From assembly GCF_002270355.1 (NCBI RefSeq), contig NZ_NJFZ01000033.1, positions 1 through 64,000 of the forward strand: DNA of 64,000 nucleotides, written 5' to 3'. A program made the position numbers and the translations under genes. Positions within the stretch are counted from its first letter, which is position 1. The number at the start of each line of letters is the position of its first letter. The notes beneath the pieces were generated by a model that saw nothing but the letters and a program-made list of their open reading frames with translations, made no database searches and was not told the origin of the DNA. Below, piece by piece: positions 35,830-44,583 of the stretch. The stretch comes from Flectobacillus sp. BAB-3569 (GTDB lineage: Bacteria; Bacteroidota; Bacteroidia; Cytophagales; Spirosomataceae).

Positions 35830-36669
35830 ATGAAAAAACTTGTTTTGGGATTTTGCGCACTTGGTCTCTTAGTGGCTTGTTCAGCCAAAAAAGCAGATAA
35901 AGAGGAAAAAGAAGAGGTTAAAGGTGAAAGTATTCCCTACAACTTAAACAAACCTGTACAAAAGTATCTATTACCTAGAGCACTCGACGAAATTTCGGGT
36001 TTGTCCTTTTATAAGAAAAACCAATTGGCTTGTGTCAACGACGAAGAAGGAACGCTATTCATTTATGATTTTGTCAAAAAAGAAATTGTCAAAAAAGTCG
36101 ATTTTGGTAAGTCGGGAGACTATGAGGGTGTAGAGGTTGTAGGCGACGAAATATTTGTCATGAAAAGCAATGGTAAAATCCATAGTTTTAAAATAGAAGA
36201 ACCGTTTGAAAGAGACCTCGATTGTTCGCACAAAGACGTCAAAGAATACGAAGGTTTGAGCTATGATCCTAAAAAGAATTATTTGTTATTGGCTGCCAAG
36301 CAAAGAAGCAAAGACAAAGACGATGTAAAGATGATTTATGCCTATAATCTCAACAATCAATCTTTGTTCAAATACATTGGTATCCCCGAAGCTCAAGTAA
36401 AAACCGATAAAGGTGGCAAAGAATTTCGTCCTTCAGGGATTGCCATTCATCCTTTGACGGGTGATATGTACATCATAGCCTCACAAGGCAAAAAACTGCT
36501 GGTGTTGGCCGAAGATGGTCACAAAAAAGCCATTGTAGATTTAGACCCAAGCTTATACACACAACCAGAAGGAATATGCTTTACGCCTCAGGGTGAGTTA
36601 TTTATTTCGTCGGAAGGAAATGGGAAGTCGGGTTATATCTTACAATTTTCTCCGAAAAGCGTGAAATAG
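35830..36669 (+). CDS. SdiA-regulated-domain lipoprotein (beta-propeller-like)
   Basis: 279 residues. A lipoprotein signal (LGLLVAC, Cys at about 17) predicts envelope anchoring. The mature part reads as repeated blades: LDEISGLSFYKKNQLACVND, GDYEGVEVVGDEIFVMKSNG, KEYEGLSYDPKKNYLLLAAK, FRPSGIAIHPLTGDMYIIAS, QPEGICFTPQGELFISSEG. This G-[IV]-[ST]-x-x-P pattern matches the SdiA-regulated/phytase-like propeller family (PF06977). Biochemical role unknown; a phosphatase-like or binding role is possible. No operon partner. Confidence 0.82.
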   Translation: MKKLVLGFCALGLLVACSAKKADKEEKEEVKGESIPYNLNKPVQKYLLPRALDEISGLSFYKKNQLACVNDEEGTLFIYDFVKKEIVKKVDFGKSGDYEGVEVVGDEIFVMKSNGKIHSFKIEEPFERDLDCSHKDVKEYEGLSYDPKKNYLLLAAKQRSKDKDDVKMIYAYNLNNQSLFKYIGIPEAQVKTDKGGKEFRPSGIAIHPLTGDMYIIASQGKKLLVLAEDGHKKAIVDLDPSLYTQPEGICFTPQGELFISSEGNGKSGYILQFSPKSVK

Positions 36670-36788
36670 GTGTTGTTCAGGGAAAAAATCAAAAACTCAG
36701 TAAGTTTTTAAAGAACTTTCGACGCAAATTTCGTTAATACCTTAAATGAAATAGCATATTGTACTTTCAATCAAAACCATTTTCCAAA

Positions 36789-37307
36789 ATGAAAAAATTA
36801 CTTTTCTTATCCTTATTAACTCTTATTGCTTTTGTAGGTAAAGCACAACATGGCGCAGGTGACAAAGCTAAAAGACCATCACCTCCAGCAACTGCTACAG
36901 CTACAGTAAACGGCGCTACAATCAAAATCGACTATAGCCAACCATCGGTAAAAGGTCGTAACGTATGGGCTGGTGACTTGGCTCCTTATGGCAAAGTATG
37001 GCGTACAGGTGCAAACGAAGCTACTGTTTTTGAAGTTTCGAAAGACGTAACAGTTGAAGGAAAAGCACTGAAAGCAGGTAAATACGCATTGTTCTCTATC
37101 CCTGGTGAAAAAGAATGGGTGATTATTTTCAACAAAAAATCAAACCAATGGGGTGCGTATGACTACAAAGAGTCAGACGATGCTTTGCGTGTAACAGTAC
37201 CAGCAAAAGCAGGTGCTATGACAGAGAAATTCACAATTACTGCTGAAAACTCAGGAAAAGTAACTTTGGCTTGGGATAAAGCTGCAGTAGCTTTTAACGT
37301 AAAATAA
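36789..37307 (+). CDS. DUF2911 secreted protein
   Basis: 172 residues from ATG 36789; the frame extends to 36759 but the signal peptide MKKLLFLSLLTLIAFVGKAQ starts here. The mature protein has the DUF2911 pattern: TVNGATIKIDYSQPSVKGR, LAPYGKVWRTGANEATVFEV, LKAGKYALFSIPGEKEWVII and FNKKSNQWGAYDY. A beta-rich periplasmic protein family of unknown function, common in Bacteroidota. Terminator 25 bp downstream. Confidence 0.93.
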   Translation: MKKLLFLSLLTLIAFVGKAQHGAGDKAKRPSPPATATATVNGATIKIDYSQPSVKGRNVWAGDLAPYGKVWRTGANEATVFEVSKDVTVEGKALKAGKYALFSIPGEKEWVIIFNKKSNQWGAYDYKESDDALRVTVPAKAGAMTEKFTITAENSGKVTLAWDKAAVAFNVK

Positions 37308-37332
37308 GAAATCAAGTATCTTGAGAGATAAG

Positions 37333-37370
37333 CAAAGTCTTTTGTCTGTTTGGCAAAAGACTTTGTTTTT
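37333..37370 (+). terminator. Terminator after the DUF2911 gene
   Basis: CAAAGTCTTTTG and CAAAAGACTTTG form a 12-bp stem with a 9-nt loop and T5 tail. Confidence 0.9.
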
Positions 37371-37452
37371 ATAGGCTATACCCAAAAATATTTTCAATAT
37401 TCTACGCTTTACTGTAATTTTGAATAACCTAACTACGACTTGTAGATTTGTT

Positions 37453-38712
37453 ATGCGTTATATAGCCTTTATTTTATATTTCCTTTTTCTTTCAACGTCC
37501 GCTTTTGCGCAAACTTTTATGTCGCAAGTGGATCCTCCAACTATTGGCAAAGTTTGCCCCGACTTTGGGGTATCTGTCATTACTCCGACAGGAAATGAGA
37601 AAGTAATCAACCTTCATGAACTTCGTGGAAAAGTTGTTATTCTGGAGTTTTGGGCTACCTATTGTGCTCCTTGTATCCCTTCTTTGAGTCATTTTGAACG
37701 AATCAAAAAACAATATGGCAATGCTGTCGAAATTATAGCTATTTCGGACGAAAACCGTGATAAGGTAGATGCTTTTATTGCCAAACGCAATATTCATAAT
37801 GTCCTTTTTGGGATGGACTGGGGGCATAAACTCAACGAACTCTTTTTTCACCATTTTATTCCGCATACAGTTGTAATAGATAAAAATGGTATCGTAAAAG
37901 CATTTACTGCTCCTGATGAAATCGATGCTGAAATCGTGGGAAAGTTGATTCGTAATCAAAAAGTGGAGATAGTAATGAAACAGGAGTTTCAAAATACCAA
38001 CTCGATTGCTTCTGCTACAAGTAATACGAATTTAAACAAGGTTGCTACCGTTTTTTCAAATATTAAAAATACACCCGATGCCAACGAGTTACGCATCAGT
38101 TTGAGTCCATACGCTGAAGGGAAATCCACCGAATTTATCAAAGAATCCGAAAAGCATTGGGTATTTACCAATTGTACCTTGCCTTTGATGTATCAGATAC
38201 TATACGATCAAAAAGAAAGTAGGGTTAAATTAGAAGTGCCTGACGAAAACAAATACGCTTCTGACCCCAATAATCAATATTGTTTGACAGTTCATATACC
38301 AGAGAGCATGGATAAAAACGTTCCTGAGTTAGCTTTGAACCAACTTGCGCAATTGTTTCCACTCAAGGCAAAATTTGAGTCAAGAAATCAAATGGTTTTC
38401 GTTTTGGAAAAAGCAGATTCGAGCGTTGTTGTAAGTACTAGTGATAGCACGGGAATTATTCAGAAAGGACTTACAATCAAAGATTTAGTGAGCTATTTGG
38501 AAAGTAACCCCCACTTAGTCAATAATTTGGCAGTATTAAACCAAACAGGACTTCCTGATACTACGCTGATAGATTTGGACTGGTTTCAAAACTACAACGA
38601 TGTGGTACCTAATAAGCTGAAAACCTTGGGATTGAAAGGAACTGAGCGAACAGTAGATTTGAACTGTTTGATTTTATACGAAGAAAAAAAGATAACTAAG
38701 GACGCACCATAA
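37453..38712 (+). CDS. Exported TlpA-like thioredoxin protein with C-terminal DUF3738-like domain
   Basis: 419 residues from ATG 37453 (the frame opens at a TTG 33 bp upstream). A signal peptide (MRYIAFILYFLFLSTSAFAQ) exports it. The thioredoxin domain (about 30-170) has INLHELRGKVVILEFWATYC followed by the active-site motif CAPC, the cis-Pro loop FIPHTVVID and typical TlpA length. The 230-residue C-terminal region (HWVFTNCTLPLMYQILYD, YCLTVHIPESMDKNVPELAL) resembles DUF3738 (TIGR03435) proteins; this second assignment is tentative. Probably a periplasmic thiol reductase. No operon partner; 269 bp to the next gene with nothing recognised. Confidence 0.8.
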   Translation: MRYIAFILYFLFLSTSAFAQTFMSQVDPPTIGKVCPDFGVSVITPTGNEKVINLHELRGKVVILEFWATYCAPCIPSLSHFERIKKQYGNAVEIIAISDENRDKVDAFIAKRNIHNVLFGMDWGHKLNELFFHHFIPHTVVIDKNGIVKAFTAPDEIDAEIVGKLIRNQKVEIVMKQEFQNTNSIASATSNTNLNKVATVFSNIKNTPDANELRISLSPYAEGKSTEFIKESEKHWVFTNCTLPLMYQILYDQKESRVKLEVPDENKYASDPNNQYCLTVHIPESMDKNVPELALNQLAQLFPLKAKFESRNQMVFVLEKADSSVVVSTSDSTGIIQKGLTIKDLVSYLESNPHLVNNLAVLNQTGLPDTTLIDLDWFQNYNDVVPNKLKTLGLKGTERTVDLNCLILYEEKKITKDAP

Positions 38713-38981
38713 CGGAAAGTTCCTAAATCTTTATTAAATTGGTCAACATTTGGATAAATCTTTACCACAAAAAGAAGTATTCAAAAGCAGCTAAATTCTC
38801 TTAAATGGTGTAGCAAATTGCATTTAATTCAAGATAATTTGTCTCAAAAATTGATAGAGAGTTGCATAATAATAAGTATTTTTACATAAATTAAGTCTTT
38901 TATAGACAAAAGGAGTAAAATTTCAATTTTGAAGTCGTAATATCTTTACCCCGAAAATAATCAAATATTTATCATAAAAAT

Positions 38982-39353
38982 ATGAAGAAAGTCCTCATCG
39001 CTGAAGATAGCTCAGTCATTCAAAACCTTGCTAAGAAGATTTTGGAATTCCAAAACTTTGAAATCCATTCTGTGAAAAATGGCCAACAGGTATTAGATGC
39101 AATGGAAAAAGAAGATTTTGATATTTTATTGCTAGACATCAACATGCCAGTTATGGACGGAATGGACTGTGCCAGAGCTGTACGTGGGTTGGCAGATGCT
39201 GAAAAAGCCAATATCCCAATTATCGCGATTACAGGAAATGCTCGTAATTATACGATGGATGACTTTAAATCTGCGGGATTCAACGATATGTTGGCTAAGC
39301 CATTAAACTTCGACGCGCTAGTAGCTCAAGTGAAGGCTCTTACAGAGAAATAA
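38982..39353 (+). CDS. Stand-alone CheY-like response regulator
   Basis: 123 residues, a single receiver domain with no output domain. Acidic pair E8-D9 (IAEDSS), phospho-acceptor D52 (LLDINMPVMDG), T84 (AITGNA) and K106 (LAKPLNF) are all present. Such proteins carry phosphate in a relay or act by protein-protein contact. It has no adjacent kinase; the HPt-bearing hybrid kinase at 6364 is an orphan that needs such a partner, but the link is only inference. Confidence 0.93.
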   Translation: MKKVLIAEDSSVIQNLAKKILEFQNFEIHSVKNGQQVLDAMEKEDFDILLLDINMPVMDGMDCARAVRGLADAEKANIPIIAITGNARNYTMDDFKSAGFNDMLAKPLNFDALVAQVKALTEK

Positions 39354-39434
39354 TACCAGTTTTTGTAAATAAACAAAACCTCGGTTTTGTCATTATTTAC
39401 CTAAAATGTTCTGATAAAAAGATGTCCCAAAGGA

Positions 39435-39467
39435 TTGGTTTTCTTGACTAGTCCTTTGGTATTTTTG
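39435..39467 (+). promoter_or_regulatory. Possible promoter TTG-N22-TATTTTTG
   Basis: TTG at 39435-39437 and TATTTTTG at 39460-39467 precede the metallo-hydrolase ATG by 43 bp; spacing is at the long end of the usual range. Confidence 0.4.
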
Positions 39468-39510
39468 TTTGATACGGGTTGGTTTTGCCAACTTCCCAAC
39501 GCTATTCTAC

Positions 39511-40272
39511 ATGAAAATTACCTTTCTTGGTACAGGTACCTCACAGGGCGTTCCGGTCATAGCCTGCAATTGTGAAGTGTGTCAATCATTGGACTATCGT
39601 GATAAACGTCTTCGCACTGCGATCCATATTGAGGTTGATGGAAAAAGTTTTGTGATTGATGCTGGACCGGATTTTCGTCAGCAGATGTTAAGGGAACGTA
39701 TCCATAAGCTCGATGCCGTGATTTTTACGCATGAGCACAAAGACCATACCGCCGGACTCGATGACGTGCGGGCATATAATTTTTTCCAAAAAAGAGATAT
39801 GCCAGTCTACGGTCGTGAGCAGGTATTGGAACAAATCAAAAGAGAGTTTGCTTACGCTTTTGCCGAAATACGCTATCCCGGTATTCCTCAAATTAATTTG
39901 TGTCCCATCGAAAATCAACCTTTTGAAATAGAAGGTGTGAATTTTTTACCCATCGAGGTATTACATTACAAACTTCCCGTTTTTGGCTATCGCATTGGTG
40001 ATTTTGCCTACATTACCGACGTCAATTATATTTCAGCACATGAATTGGCGAAAGTTAAAGGCGTGAAGGTACTGGTATTGGGTGCCCTTCGTAGAGAAAA
40101 ACATCTTTCACATTTTTCATTATCTGAAGCTATTGAGGTTTTTGAAAAAGTAAAACCAGAGATGGGTTATATTACGCATATCAGTCACCAAATGGGTATG
40201 CACTCTGATGTAGAAGAAGAATTGCCTACTAATATTCGATTGGCTTATGATGGGTTATCTCTTGTTCTGTAA
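39511..40272 (+). CDS. Metallo-beta-lactamase-fold hydrolase (PhnP-like)
   Basis: 253 residues from ATG 39511 (MKITFLGTGTSQGVPVIACN); the upstream extension is rejected. Metal-binding motif THEHKDH (HxHxDH) plus later His residues (VLHYKLPVFGYRI, THISHQMG) define a two-metal phosphodiesterase or hydrolase. A Cys pair (CNCEVCQS) after the first loop is typical of the PhnP/GTSQG-type subfamily, where cysteines bind structural zinc. Likely a cyclic-phosphate or nucleotide phosphodiesterase, cytoplasmic; exact substrate unknown. Followed by a terminator. Confidence 0.87.
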   Translation: MKITFLGTGTSQGVPVIACNCEVCQSLDYRDKRLRTAIHIEVDGKSFVIDAGPDFRQQMLRERIHKLDAVIFTHEHKDHTAGLDDVRAYNFFQKRDMPVYGREQVLEQIKREFAYAFAEIRYPGIPQINLCPIENQPFEIEGVNFLPIEVLHYKLPVFGYRIGDFAYITDVNYISAHELAKVKGVKVLVLGALRREKHLSHFSLSEAIEVFEKVKPEMGYITHISHQMGMHSDVEEELPTNIRLAYDGLSLVL

Positions 40273-40447
40273 ACTCAGAAAGTTAAAATATCGGAACACC
40301 ATTTGATAATCCAAAGAAATTGCTTAACTTTTGTTAATGACTGATTTTACAGTTGTTAACAAACTAATTTGATAGCGATACAGAATGGTTTAATTGTGAT
40401 ATAGACCTTCTAAAATGCAACCAATAATTTATTGTAAGAAATTACTC

Positions 40448-40477
40448 AAAGCTCTTCCTTGTGAAGGGCTTTTTTTA
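40448..40477 (+). terminator. Terminator after the metallo-hydrolase
   Basis: AAAGCTCTTC CTTGT GAAGGGCTTT (10 bp with one G-T pair) followed by a T run, about 175 bp past the stop. Confidence 0.8.
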
Positions 40478-40494
40478 TTCCGAAATGATGGCTC

Positions 40495-40529
40495 AAAAAG
40501 AAATCCTACCGCCAAAGGCAGTAGGATTT
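40495..40529 (-). terminator. Terminator of the ABC exporter operon
   Basis: Minus-strand AAATCCTAC and GTAGGATTT form a stem around an 11-nt loop, followed by CTTTTT. The rest of the 40273-40614 gap is AT-rich with nothing recognised. Confidence 0.75.
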
Positions 40530-40614
40530 ACAGTTATTAACAAACTAAAATTGGCAATTGAATAGAACAACTCTTGTTGTTCATGGGGATATTCTCGACC
40601 TCAAGCTATTACAA

Positions 40615-41940
40615 TTATCCCTTGTAAAACACCCATTTTGTGATTTCTTTCCAACTTGGTTTTTTACCATACATCAAGATACCTACACGGTACACCTTAC
40701 CAGCGAGCCAAGTGGTTCCAATAAATCCAAGTATTAAGAGTGTTAGTGATAAGGCTATTTCCCAGTTTGACACACCGAATGGTAAACGCACCATCATGTC
40801 GATTGGGGAAGTTAGTGGAATGATAGAAGCCCAGAAGGCAATAGGACTGTCGGGCTTTTGTAAAATAAATTGTGCTAATATAAAAGATAAAATGATAGGA
40901 ATCGTAACCGGAAACATAAATTGTTGCGCTTCGGACGGGCTTTCGACGGCCGAACCGATTGCCGCAAATAGCGAGCTATACAATAAATAGCCTCCTAAGT
41001 AGTAGAGGATGAAGCAGAAAATCATTTTTCCTAAAGATACATTTTCGATAGCATCGCTGATACTATTCAATGGATTTTCAGATTTTACGCTTGCTTCAAA
41101 CTTCTTGATTTCGTCTTTGCTAAGACCTGCTTTTACTTTGGCTTGTACTTTCTCCTCAATTTTACCCGACATGATGGAAGAGGTAACCGTTGAAGCCGTG
41201 AAGGTCAAAACTCCCCACAGCAAAAACTGCGTAAGACCAACCATACCGACACCGATGATTTTGCCAAGCATTAATTGGAATGGTCTTACCGAAGATACTA
41301 CCACCTCGATGATACGGTTGCTTTTTTCTTCAATAACGCCATTCATTACCTGCGAACCATACAAGAAGGCAGAGAGATAAAGAAGGAATCCAAAGATACC
41401 TCCCAAAATCATAGCACCACCCGAATTACTCGATTTTTCGCCGCCATCTTCATTGAGTGTATAAGTTTGAGCATCGACATTGATTTTGTTGTCTTCAAGG
41501 ACTTTTAGGTCAATCCCTGCATTTTTGAGCTTGATATTTCTTAGCTCATTCTGAATTTTGCCCTGAATGGCATGCTGTGTGCCAATTCCAACGGTTTTTT
41601 TACCAAGAATTTGTACACCTTTAGGATTCATCAAAATATCTTTTTCGATATGAACAACAATATCATCATTGCTTTTTTTCAAATCCTTTTTGGCTTCCTC
41701 CAAGGTTTTTTCACTGTAGATATAAGTATAATCGCCCTCCGAATTAAGCTTGCCTTTGAACAATTTGCTGTCGTCCAATACGATAACGTTTCTGGAATCA
41801 TCAGAGTTGACAAATAACAATACTGGAATAGTATATACTGCTGCGATCAGAAAAGGAACCAAAATCGAGGCAATCCAGAACGATTTTTTCTTTACTCTGG
41901 TAATATATTCCCGTTGTATGATGAGTAAAATCTTATTCAT
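40615..41940 (-). CDS. ABC transporter permease (NatB-like, ABC-2 type)
   Basis: 441 residues. An N-terminal membrane helix (KKSFWIASILVPFLIAAVYT), a periplasmic domain of about 150 residues, then five or six C-terminal helices. The block GVIEEKSNRIIEVVVSSVRPFQLMLGK is the ABC-2 family's conserved cytoplasmic loop, and SPSEAQQFMFPVTIPIILSF a later one. It pairs with the ATPase encoded 41 bp upstream on the same strand. Similar NatAB pairs export sodium or unknown substrates; here the cargo is not predictable. Confidence 0.9.
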   Translation of the reverse strand: MNKILLIIQREYITRVKKKSFWIASILVPFLIAAVYTIPVLLFVNSDDSRNVIVLDDSKLFKGKLNSEGDYTYIYSEKTLEEAKKDLKKSNDDIVVHIEKDILMNPKGVQILGKKTVGIGTQHAIQGKIQNELRNIKLKNAGIDLKVLEDNKINVDAQTYTLNEDGGEKSSNSGGAMILGGIFGFLLYLSAFLYGSQVMNGVIEEKSNRIIEVVVSSVRPFQLMLGKIIGVGMVGLTQFLLWGVLTFTASTVTSSIMSGKIEEKVQAKVKAGLSKDEIKKFEASVKSENPLNSISDAIENVSLGKMIFCFILYYLGGYLLYSSLFAAIGSAVESPSEAQQFMFPVTIPIILSFILAQFILQKPDSPIAFWASIIPLTSPIDMMVRLPFGVSNWEIALSLTLLILGFIGTTWLAGKVYRVGILMYGKKPSWKEITKWVFYKG

Positions 41941-41981
41941 GATAGTTGAGGTTTAAAATTGTTGTAGGTATAACTGATGGA

Positions 41982-42902
41982 CTATAAAATGGTATTGGCA
42001 TCTTCGCCCACAACTTTGATGAATATTTCGTTAAAAGAAGGAATATTTTCGTTGAAAGCTTTTAAGTCTACTTGCTGAATCGCTTGACCAAGAAATTGAT
42101 TGGCATTGGTGCCATCCAATAAGCGCACTTTTGCTTTGGTAATACCTTCTACATTTTTGGCGCTAAGAATCTCAAAAACTCCTTCAATAGGAGCAAGCGC
42201 TCCCGAATATTCAAGGTTGAAGGTATTGTCTCTAAAACGATTTTTTACCTCTTTCTTTTCGCCACTCAATACCACTTTAGATTTGTTGATCAAAGCAATA
42301 TTGTCGCATAGTTCCTCGACAGACTCCATACGGTGCGTTGAAAAAATGATGGTAGTTCCTTTTTCTTTCAAAGCCAAAATCTCATCTTTTAGCAAATTAG
42401 CATTGATAGGGTCGAAGCCTGAGAACGGCTCGTCAAGGATAACCAGTTTTGGCTCGTGAACAATGGTAGCAATAAACTGCGTTTTTTGTTGCATACCTTT
42501 CGACAAATCCTCAACGTTTTTGTCCCACCAACCTTTAATATCGAATTTGATAAACCAAGCTTTGAGTTTTTCAACCGCCTCAGCTTTAGGCATACCTTTA
42601 AGTTGGGCAAGGTACAAAAGTTGCTCGCCTACTTTCATCTTTTTGTAAAGACCACGTTCTTCTGGAAGATAGCCAATTACTTCGATATGTTTGGGTTGGA
42701 GTCTTTCACCGTCCAAGATAATTTGACCTTCATCTGGACCAGTAATTTGATTGATAATTCGAATAAGAGAAGTTTTGCCAGCGCCATTAGGACCCAATAG
42801 ACCAAAGATTGAACCTTGAGGTACCTGAATCGAAACGCCACTGAGAGCAGTATGTCCAGCATAACGCTTAACTACATTTTGCGCTTCAAGTATAATTGAC
42901 AT
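41982..42902 (-). CDS. ABC transporter ATP-binding protein (NatA-like)
   Basis: 306 residues with a complete ATPase: Walker A LLGPNGAGKTSLIRI, Q loop (YLPEERGLYKKMKVGE), signature LSKGMQQK (a LSxGxxQ variant), Walker B LVILDEPFSGFDP, and the switch His in STHRME. A C-terminal 90-residue domain (DUF4162-like) follows. It is the first gene of a two-gene operon with the NatB-like permease and drives export. Start at ATG 42902 (MSIILEAQNVVKRYAGHTAL). Confidence 0.94.
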   Translation of the reverse strand: MSIILEAQNVVKRYAGHTALSGVSIQVPQGSIFGLLGPNGAGKTSLIRIINQITGPDEGQIILDGERLQPKHIEVIGYLPEERGLYKKMKVGEQLLYLAQLKGMPKAEAVEKLKAWFIKFDIKGWWDKNVEDLSKGMQQKTQFIATIVHEPKLVILDEPFSGFDPINANLLKDEILALKEKGTTIIFSTHRMESVEELCDNIALINKSKVVLSGEKKEVKNRFRDNTFNLEYSGALAPIEGVFEILSAKNVEGITKAKVRLLDGTNANQFLGQAIQQVDLKAFNENIPSFNEIFIKVVGEDANTIL

Positions 42903-42984
42903 AAGCTAGGAGGGTTTAGTTTTGGAATAAATGTAGGTTTGAACGAAATTTTCTTTTATCGTTATCCCTATTAGGATACAAAAG

Positions 42985-43029
42985 AAAAAGAGTTTGTCAA
43001 AAGTCGTAATTCTTTTTGACAAACTCTTC
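42985..43029 (-). terminator. Terminator of the Lys/Ala/Glu-rich protein gene
   Basis: Minus-strand AAGAGTTTGTCAAAA and the matching CTTTTGACAAACTCTT form a 14-bp stem followed by TTTCTTTTG. Confidence 0.85.
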
Positions 43030-43061
43030 GATTCCTGTGATAAAAGGTATTTGTTTCAGTA

Positions 43062-43448
43062 TTATTCTGCTGATTCTGAAGATAGAGCTTCTTCTACGGC
43101 TGGAGTTGATGATTTTTTGCTAGAAGATTTTTTGGCAGGAGCTTCAGTTGCTTCTGAGCCTGTAACAAGAGCGATTTTTGCATCAAATGCTGCTTTTTCT
43201 GCTTCTTTAGCTTTAGCTTTTGCTACTTTTTTAGATTGTTCTTTAATTTTTTCTGCTGCTTTTTTCTCAGCTTTTTCTTTGGCTTCTTCTTCATCTTTTT
43301 GAAGTTTCGCATATTTCTTAGCGATTTCTTCAGAAGCCTTGTCTACAGTTTTTACTAATTTCTTAGCACTTTTTTCATTAAGGCCTTTGAGGTTAGACAA
43401 AATCAAAGCCGATATTTCGTCAACGAGTTGCTTTTTATCAGATTTCAT
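43062..43448 (-). CDS. Small Lys/Ala/Glu-rich coiled-coil protein, function unknown
   Basis: 128 residues of strongly biased composition. Residues 1-40 (KQLVDEISALILSNLKGLNE) look like a short folded helix pair; 40-92 is an uninterrupted charged helix (AEKKAAEKIKEQSKKVAKAK); the tail has AKKSSSKKSS, similar to the disordered basic tails of histone H1-like proteins. A DNA-binding or scaffold role is possible but unproven. It has its own terminator and a 250-bp upstream spacer with nothing recognised. Confidence 0.75.
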   Translation of the reverse strand: MKSDKKQLVDEISALILSNLKGLNEKSAKKLVKTVDKASEEIAKKYAKLQKDEEEAKEKAEKKAAEKIKEQSKKVAKAKAKEAEKAAFDAKIALVTGSEATEAPAKKSSSKKSSTPAVEEALSSESAE

Positions 43449-43699
43449 GACAGGTTAATATTAAGATATTGTTAAATAATTATTAATAAATCGAAAGTAT
43501 GAAAATGCCCAAAGCGAAAAAAGTAATTTGTATTAAGTTTTCACTTTGGGCTCAAAATTTAACATTAAAATATTATATTTCTTGGAAATTATTGAACAAT
43601 AGAGGGTTTTGGCAAGAAAGGTATTTACAAAATCTGTTTTAATAAACGTTTGTAGATATTTTGTAAAAAACTCAAAAATCAACATTCTGAACTCTACAC

Positions 43700-44227
43700 T
43701 TATTGAATTCCTGCTACATAATGCCAACAAATAATGCCTGCTGTTACCGAAATGTTTAAGGAATGTTTAGTCCCATATTGAGGAATCTCTAAACAATAAT
43801 TCGCATTTTTTACGGCTGTTTCGTTCACACCAAAAACCTCATTTCCGAAGATAAAAGCATATTTTTCGGTCTTTTTCGGCTGAAAATCTAACAAGGAGGT
43901 ACTACCTTCTACTTGTTCAATGGCAATGACTGTATAGCCCTCTGCTTGTAACTTTTCGATTAACTCAACCACATCTGGAGCGTGTTCCCAATCAACGGTT
44001 TCGTCGGCACCAAGCGCTGTTTTCTGGATTTCTCTATGAGGAGGTGTTGCTGTAATACCGCATAGATAGATTTTTTCAGCTTTGAAAGCATCGGCTGTTC
44101 TAAACACAGAACCTACGTTGTTCATACTTCTGATATCATCCAAAATCAAAATATAAGGCAATTTTTCGATAGCTCTAAACTCTTCGGCAGACAAGCGATT
44201 GAGCTCATCCATGGATAATTTACGCAT
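43700..44227 (-). CDS. TrmH/SpoU-family RNA 2'-O-methyltransferase
   Basis: 175 residues with the alpha/beta knot motifs: motif 1 ILDDIRSMNNVGSVFRTADA, motif 2 AFIFGNEVFGV, motif 3 LEIPQYGTKHSLNISVTAGI. Transfers a methyl group from SAM to a ribose 2'-OH in tRNA or rRNA. Length is short, as in TrmL/TrmH-like enzymes without an N-terminal substrate domain, so the target base is uncertain. A TTTG-N18-TAACTTTG promoter lies upstream at 44405-44434. Confidence 0.9.
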   Translation of the reverse strand: MRKLSMDELNRLSAEEFRAIEKLPYILILDDIRSMNNVGSVFRTADAFKAEKIYLCGITATPPHREIQKTALGADETVDWEHAPDVVELIEKLQAEGYTVIAIEQVEGSTSLLDFQPKKTEKYAFIFGNEVFGVNETAVKNANYCLEIPQYGTKHSLNISVTAGIICWHYVAGIQ

Positions 44228-44404
44228 TTTTTTCGATTTAAAATATTATTGCTGGTTCGTAAATTTTTAAAAGGGATTAAGTGAAAAAGCACATAGGCGC
44301 AAAGTGAGAAGTTAGCTTAAATTTTGCGTCCGATTGTGCAACAACAATTCATCTTCTTTCTCTTATAAAAATCAACCAGCCATGTATCTGTTTCGTTGTA
44401 AAAG

Positions 44405-44434
44405 CAAAGTTACGACAAGGATATGAAAACCAAA
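44405..44434 (-). promoter_or_regulatory. Promoter of the SpoU methyltransferase gene
   Basis: On the minus strand TTTG (44434-44431) and TAACTTTG (44412-44405) are 18 bp apart, matching the Bacteroidota -33/-7 consensus; the best promoter in the window. Leader about 170 nt. Confidence 0.6.
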
Positions 44435-44583
44435 GATTTTTGAACTTCAAGCAAAGATATATTCAAGCTAAAGGAGTTGCTTGCTTGGGCTTGGTTATCC
44501 TAATCAGTTTTGCATATGATAAAAATCATTCTGAAGACTTTCGATTCATTTTAGTTTTGAGAGAAAATCATGTAATCAATATT